DNA from: Phycisphaeraceae bacterium
Lineage (GTDB): Bacteria; Planctomycetota; Phycisphaerae; Phycisphaerales; UBA1924
Direction: 5' to 3'
Assembly: GCA_019636615.1 (NCBI GenBank)
Contig: JAHBXF010000002.1
Span: 498,001 to 562,000, forward strand
DNA: 64,000 bases
The position numbers were made by a program, and so were the translations under genes. The notes beneath the pieces are model-generated. The model was given only the letters and a program-made list of their open reading frames with translations. It did not search any database and was not told the DNA's origin. This document shows positions 59,960 through 64,000 of this stretch, in pieces (position 1 is the stretch's first letter; every line of letters begins with the position of its first letter).

Positions 59960-61495
59960 ATGACCCCAGTTGAACTTACCGGCGCGCCTCTCACACTCTC
60001 CATGGTCGAAGATGTCGCACGCCGGGGACGGGCGGTCACCGTCTCTCCCGAAGTGATATCAAGGCTGGCGCAGACCCGCGGACAGATCGACAGGGTGCTG
60101 GAAGACGGCCAACCGCATTACGGCATCAATACGGGCTTCGGGTCTCTCTCTCGCAAACGCATCCCCCCTGATCAACTGCGAGACCTCCAGCACAACCTCA
60201 TCCGTTCCCACGCCGCCGGCGTTGGCGAGCCGTTGCCGGTGCCTGTCGTGCGTGCGATGCTTCTGCTTCTTGCCGCGTCCCTTTCCCGCGGACTCTCAGG
60301 TGTTCGACCGGTCTTGGTCGAATCCATCGTTGCGCTGCTCAATGCGGGCATCACCCCGGTTGTGCCTTCGGTTGGTTCGGTAGGGGCCTCGGGTGATCTC
60401 GCCCCATTGGCCGCGGCTGCGCTGGTGCTTATCGGCGAGGGTGAGGCATTCAACGACTCACGCAGGCTTTCCGGCGGTGAATCGCTCCAGTCCGCGGGGC
60501 TCAGGCCGATCGAACTTGCTGCCAAGGAGGGGCTGGCGCTCATCAACGGCACGCACCTGATGGCCGCGAGGGGCGCACTCACGCTCTGTGAATCTGACCG
60601 GCTGTACTCGTCGGCCGTTCTCGCCGCGGCGATGTCTCTCGATGCGTGCCGTGGCACTGATTCCAGCTTTGATGCACGGGTTCATCGGGCTCGTTGCCAG
60701 CCCGGGCAGATGGATGTCGCTTCCAGGCTGAGGATGCTGCTGGCGGGCAGCGAGATCATGCAATCGCACCGCGAGAATGACCCCCGTGTGCAAGACCCCT
60801 ACTGCCTGAGGTGTGCGCCGCAGGTGCTCGGCGCGGTGGGTGATGCATACGGGTATGTGCGGGGCTGCGTGGAGCATGAACTGGGCGCCGTGACCGACAA
60901 CCCCCTGCTCTTTCCCCCCACCCACGAGGGCGAACCGGGTGACATTGTCTCCGGCGGCAACTTCCACGGCATGCCTCTGGCCATCCCGATGGACGCCATG
61001 ACCATCGCCACGTCGCACCTTGCCGGCATCAGTGAACGACGTACCTTCTGGCTGATTTCGGCCTTCGATTCTGAGAGCAGGCTGCGCCCCTACCTGGCTA
61101 CACAGCCCGGGCTTCACTCGGGCATGATGATCGCCCAATACACCGCCGCGGCCTGCTGCAACGAGATCATCACGCTGGCCACCCCCGCGAGCGTGAGCAA
61201 CATCTCGACGAGCGCGGGGATCGAGGACTACAACTCGTTCGGACCAAGGGCGAGCGCCAAGGCGGCCCGGGCGGTTGATCTTGCACGCAGGGTCATTGCC
61301 ATCGAGCTGCTCTGCGCCGCCGAGGGGCTCGAGGCGCACCGGCCGCTGCGATCGGGCCAGGGTGTCGAAGCCGGGTACGAGACACTTCGGTCTCGCGTGT
61401 CTCCGCTGCGTGGAGACCGACCGTTGACGCCGGACATCGAGGTCATCGCGGCGATGATCGACGATGGGTGCTTCGGCGGGTCGGCCGGCGCATGA
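59960..61495 (+). CDS. hutH: Histidine ammonia-lyase
   Basis: First step of histidine degradation, forming urocanate and ammonia. The 511-residue protein has the MIO cofactor triad Ala143-Ser144-Gly145 in GSVGASGDLAPLA and the active-site Tyr in HYGINTGFGSL. NNLIRSH-like HNLIRSHAAGVG, the NGTHLM box, AVTDNPLL, and NISTSAGIEDYNS are also present. Start ATG 59960 is chosen because the upstream in-frame extension is unrelated. hutU follows 148 bp downstream. Confidence 0.96.
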   Translation: MTPVELTGAPLTLSMVEDVARRGRAVTVSPEVISRLAQTRGQIDRVLEDGQPHYGINTGFGSLSRKRIPPDQLRDLQHNLIRSHAAGVGEPLPVPVVRAMLLLLAASLSRGLSGVRPVLVESIVALLNAGITPVVPSVGSVGASGDLAPLAAAALVLIGEGEAFNDSRRLSGGESLQSAGLRPIELAAKEGLALINGTHLMAARGALTLCESDRLYSSAVLAAAMSLDACRGTDSSFDARVHRARCQPGQMDVASRLRMLLAGSEIMQSHRENDPRVQDPYCLRCAPQVLGAVGDAYGYVRGCVEHELGAVTDNPLLFPPTHEGEPGDIVSGGNFHGMPLAIPMDAMTIATSHLAGISERRTFWLISAFDSESRLRPYLATQPGLHSGMMIAQYTAAACCNEIITLATPASVSNISTSAGIEDYNSFGPRASAKAARAVDLARRVIAIELLCAAEGLEAHRPLRSGQGVEAGYETLRSRVSPLRGDRPLTPDIEVIAAMIDDGCFGGSAGA

Positions 61496-61643
61496 ACCAG
61501 AAGGCTATGCCGTTCAAGGTCACGTGCTCAGAGCGCGAGCATCCCTCTCCCCGCTGCCATGACTCAATGCGCGGTATGCTTCTGCATGGGCGAGCCCCCA
61601 TCCGTGACTGGCGGCTCATGAATCCCATAACGGAGCGGTTGTG

Positions 61644-63428
61644 ATGACAGCCATGACGACAAAGTCCAATCGGAACCGAGCGGCAAAGGATGGACCAAAG
61701 GTGAATGACCCCCCCACCGGTGCTTCGCGGGTTGTGCGTGCCCCGCGCGGCACGAAGCGAACGTGCGCTTCGTGGCAGATCGAGGCCGCGATGCGCATGC
61801 TCATGAACAACCTCGACCCTGAGGTTGCCGAAAGGCCCGAAGACCTTGTGGTGTACGGCGGCCGTGGCAAGGCGGCCCGGTCATGGCCGGCGTTCGACGC
61901 GATCATCTCGGGTCTGCGTGCCCTCAAGCCAGACCAGACGCTGCTCGTGCAATCGGGCAAGCCCGTTGGGGTGGTGCAAACCCACGAGGATGCGCCGCGT
62001 GTGCTCATCGCAAACTCCAACCTGGTGCCCGCGTGGGCCACGCAGCAGGTCTTCGACGATCTGGCCGCGCGTGGCCTGATGATGTACGGCCAGATGACCG
62101 CGGGGTCGTGGATCTACATCGGCACGCAGGGAATTCTCCAGGGAACCTACGAGACGTTCGCCGAGATCGGCCGGTCATGTTTCGGCGGCGACCTTTCCGG
62201 CAGGCTGTGCGTCACGGCCGGGTGCGGCGGCATGGGCGGCGCACAGCCTCTGGCGATCACGCTCGCAGGGGGAACGGCCTTGATCGCTGATACAGACCTG
62301 AGCCGACTCGAACGCCGGCGCAGCGACAACTACCTCGACGAGATCGCGGGCGGGCTTGACGAGGCCATCGACGCGGCGGTTGCCCTCGCGGCATCGTCGT
62401 CCGCGCGATCCGTGGGCGTTCACTGTAACGCGATCGAACTGCTCGAGCGTTTGATCGAGCGTGGCGTGGTGCCCGATGTGCTCACCGACCAGACGAGCGC
62501 TCACGACCCGCTGATGGGGTATGTGCCTCTGGGCATGACACACCATGAAGCGGCCCAATACCGAGCCCTCTACCCGGACGAGTATCAGGCCCATGCGTGC
62601 CGCAGCATGGCCAGGCATGTGCGGGCGATGCTCGAACTTCAGCGTCGCGGCGCGGTCACATTTGACTACGGCAACAACATCCGCCAGCGCGCGCTCGACC
62701 AGGGCGTCTCCGATGCGTTCGCATTCCCCGGGTTTGTTCCCGCGTATATCCGGCCCCAGTTCTGTCTCGGGCGGGGCCCCTTCAGGTGGGTCGCGCTCTC
62801 GGGCGACCCCCGCGACATCTACGTGACCGATCGTGCCGTTCTCGACGCTTTCCCGGCCGACGCGGGGCCCTACGCCCAGCGGTTGCACAACTGGATTCTG
62901 TCGTGCCACAAGAACCCCGAAGCGCTCCTGGCGGGCGACTTTGACCGCTGCGAGCCACGATTCCAGTTCCAGGGGCTTCCCGCGAGGATCTGCTGGCTTG
63001 GCTACGGCGAGCGAGACCGTGCGGGGCTGATCTTCAACGATCTTGTCGCGTCCGGCGCGGTCAAGGCACCCATCGTGATCGGCAGGGATCACCTCGACTG
63101 CGGCAGCGTGGCCAGCCCAAACCGCGAGACCGAAGCGATGAAGGACGGCACCGACGCTGTGAGCGACTGGGCCATTCTCAACGCCATGGTCAATATTGCC
63201 AGCGGCGCATCCTGGGTTTCGTTCCACCACGGGGGTGGCGTGGGCATCGGCTACTCGCAGCACGCCGGGCAGGTGGTCGTGGCCGATGGAACCCCCCAGG
63301 CCGCGGCCAGGGTCGCACGAGTTCTCACCAACGATCCGATGATGGGCGTGCTTCGGCACACCGACGCCGGGTATGACGATGCCCGCGAATGTGCACGGGC
63401 GATGGGCGTTCACATTCCTATGGGATAA
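61644..63428 (+). CDS. hutU: Urocanate hydratase
   Basis: Second step of histidine degradation, using NAD to hydrate urocanate to imidazolone propionate. The 594-residue protein shows [20 protein letters not shown], the NAD-binding [48 protein letters not shown] with the active-site Cys, and [15 protein letters not shown]. An N-terminal extension of about 40 residues is basic. Start ATG 61644 has GGAG 8 bases upstream; a GTG one codon earlier is possible. The gene is convergent with the DUF2071 gene. Confidence 0.96.
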   Translation: MTAMTTKSNRNRAAKDGPKVNDPPTGASRVVRAPRGTKRTCASWQIEAAMRMLMNNLDPEVAERPEDLVVYGGRGKAARSWPAFDAIISGLRALKPDQTLLVQSGKPVGVVQTHEDAPRVLIANSNLVPAWATQQVFDDLAARGLMMYGQMTAGSWIYIGTQGILQGTYETFAEIGRSCFGGDLSGRLCVTAGCGGMGGAQPLAITLAGGTALIADTDLSRLERRRSDNYLDEIAGGLDEAIDAAVALAASSSARSVGVHCNAIELLERLIERGVVPDVLTDQTSAHDPLMGYVPLGMTHHEAAQYRALYPDEYQAHACRSMARHVRAMLELQRRGAVTFDYGNNIRQRALDQGVSDAFAFPGFVPAYIRPQFCLGRGPFRWVALSGDPRDIYVTDRAVLDAFPADAGPYAQRLHNWILSCHKNPEALLAGDFDRCEPRFQFQGLPARICWLGYGERDRAGLIFNDLVASGAVKAPIVIGRDHLDCGSVASPNRETEAMKDGTDAVSDWAILNAMVNIASGASWVSFHHGGGVGIGYSQHAGQVVVADGTPQAAARVARVLTNDPMMGVLRHTDAGYDDARECARAMGVHIPMG

Positions 63429-63446
63429 AGACGCTGGGCGAGGGCT

Positions 63447-64000
63447 TCACGCGACTTTGGCGCTCTGGAAGACGGTAACCGGGGAGCCCTCGGCAAGAAT
63501 GATGCTCGCGGGTTTGCACCCTCTGAGAACTTTCCACTCGGGGCCGTAGGCCTGAGCCCAGTCAACTTTGACTTCGTGCCAGGCAAGCCGATACGTGAGC
63601 CATTGAGGGTGGGCGACTCGGTACATGAGCGTGAAGCCGGCCCGGTCGCGCCCGAAGCCCCACTCGTGTTCCTTGAACCACGTCTCGTCGCTTTCCTGAG
63701 ATGGCAAGAGGGGCGGGTCTTTGGTTGTCGCCAGCGTGATGCGCTGTGTTCGCCCGCCGACGCAGAACGTGTGTTCGATCTGGGTGCCGTCGGCCAAGCG
63801 GTGTACATCGCTGGCCATAGGCACGCGTTGGTAGGGTTCGTTGTAGATGAACTTGGCCACCCAGGCCACGACCCGCTTGGGGACAAACTCCTTGATGAAA
63901 CAGACGCCCCGCTGCTCGCCTCGCTTCACATAGAACCTGAGATTCACCTCGGGAAACGCTCGATAGCCCGGGATTGCCCAGCCTTTGACAGCGACATCAT
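63447..64000 (-). CDS. DUF2071 (YqjF-like) family protein, 5' end outside window
   Basis: The frame runs from the right edge to a stop at 63447, at least 184 residues. The first complete residues read GWAIPGYRAFPEVNLRFYV, the (F)PEVNxRxYV motif of DUF2071, followed by GVCFIKEFVPKRVVAWVAKF and YRVAHPQWLTYRLAWHEVKV. The fold is related to acetoacetate decarboxylase, and function is unknown. The start lies beyond the window. Confidence 0.85.
   Translation of the reverse strand, partial: DVAVKGWAIPGYRAFPEVNLRFYVKRGEQRGVCFIKEFVPKRVVAWVAKFIYNEPYQRVPMASDVHRLADGTQIEHTFCVGGRTQRITLATTKDPPLLPSQESDETWFKEHEWGFGRDRAGFTLMYRVAHPQWLTYRLAWHEVKVDWAQAYGPEWKVLRGCKPASIILAEGSPVTVFQSAKVA

Overview
The window is a GC-rich, gene-dense chromosomal segment from a bacterium that looks like a member of the Planctomycetota, most probably class Phycisphaerae. 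This is an inference from gene content. Two secreted proteins carry the [11 protein letters not shown] prepilin-type leader followed by a phylum-style body with an (F)ADGH or FDGH box near the C-terminus. A large exported protein ends in a tandem EF-hand, dockerin-like module (DGGVDGADVE, twice). Two proteins resembling formylglycine-generating enzyme carry VPxPGT-type PEP-CTERM-like tails. HpnC/HpnE-type squalene enzymes are present, and Shine-Dalgarno sequences are often weak or absent. No phage, insertion sequence, CRISPR array or rRNA was seen. Almost everything reads as core chromosome.

Layout from left to right. 1-3.2 kb: an ArsR-methyltransferase fusion (cut by the left edge), aroA and groES on the minus strand, divergent from apt. 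3.3-4.9 kb: rplS with its own promoter and terminator, then a medium-chain oxidoreductase. 4.9-8.7 kb: a minus-strand envelope cluster maf, membrane protein, lpxK, hldE. 8.9-11.3 kb: a nitrilase-family amidase, a small membrane protein, tRNA-Leu, trmD and rpsP. 11.5-17.4 kb: an exported-protein region with two overlapping FGE-like genes, a 0.9-kb non-coding stretch rich in palindromes, a prepilin-like protein and the dockerin-type protein. 17.4-20.4 kb: nth, a DUF4149-like membrane protein, a TIM-barrel protein and yebC. 20.4-30.5 kb: a minus-strand information-processing operon, in transcription order nusA, infB, ylxP, rbfA, a degenerate HhH-GPD protein and a 1203-residue TPR lipoprotein. It has a long structured leader. 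30.5-44.5 kb: fliM, dsbD, tRNA-Gly, an esterase, tRNA-Tyr, nuoG, uvrA, a TPR membrane protein, an RluD-type pseudouridine synthase, a macrodomain protein and serS.

44.7-49.7 kb is a compact plus-strand run: an FHA-GspE/PilB fusion ATPase, xseA, xseB and a prepilin peptidase. Here pilus or secretion functions are interleaved with exonuclease VII. 49.8-53.4 kb holds an OmpA-like lipoprotein, then a two-domain fasciclin protein followed by an ECF-type sigma factor and an RskA-like anti-sigma factor. This is the same set of parts as the mycobacterial SigK-RskA-MPT70/83 system. 53.5-56 kb encodes HpnC and HpnE of squalene synthesis. 56.1-59.8 kb encodes a small membrane-anchored protein, another prepilin-like protein, an M20 peptidase and a GNAT acetyltransferase. 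59.9-63.4 kb encodes histidine degradation (hutH, hutU). A DUF2071-type gene runs off the right edge.

The observations most worth following are: the fasciclin/sigma/anti-sigma module; the FHA-fused secretion ATPase; the structured nusA leader with a terminator hairpin and a possible leader peptide; the degenerate DNA-glycosylase-fold protein embedded in the nusA operon; and the perfect 22-bp palindrome over the start codon of the ArsR-methyltransferase gene. Starts were refined from motif position and Shine-Dalgarno sequence where possible; several remain uncertain and are flagged.
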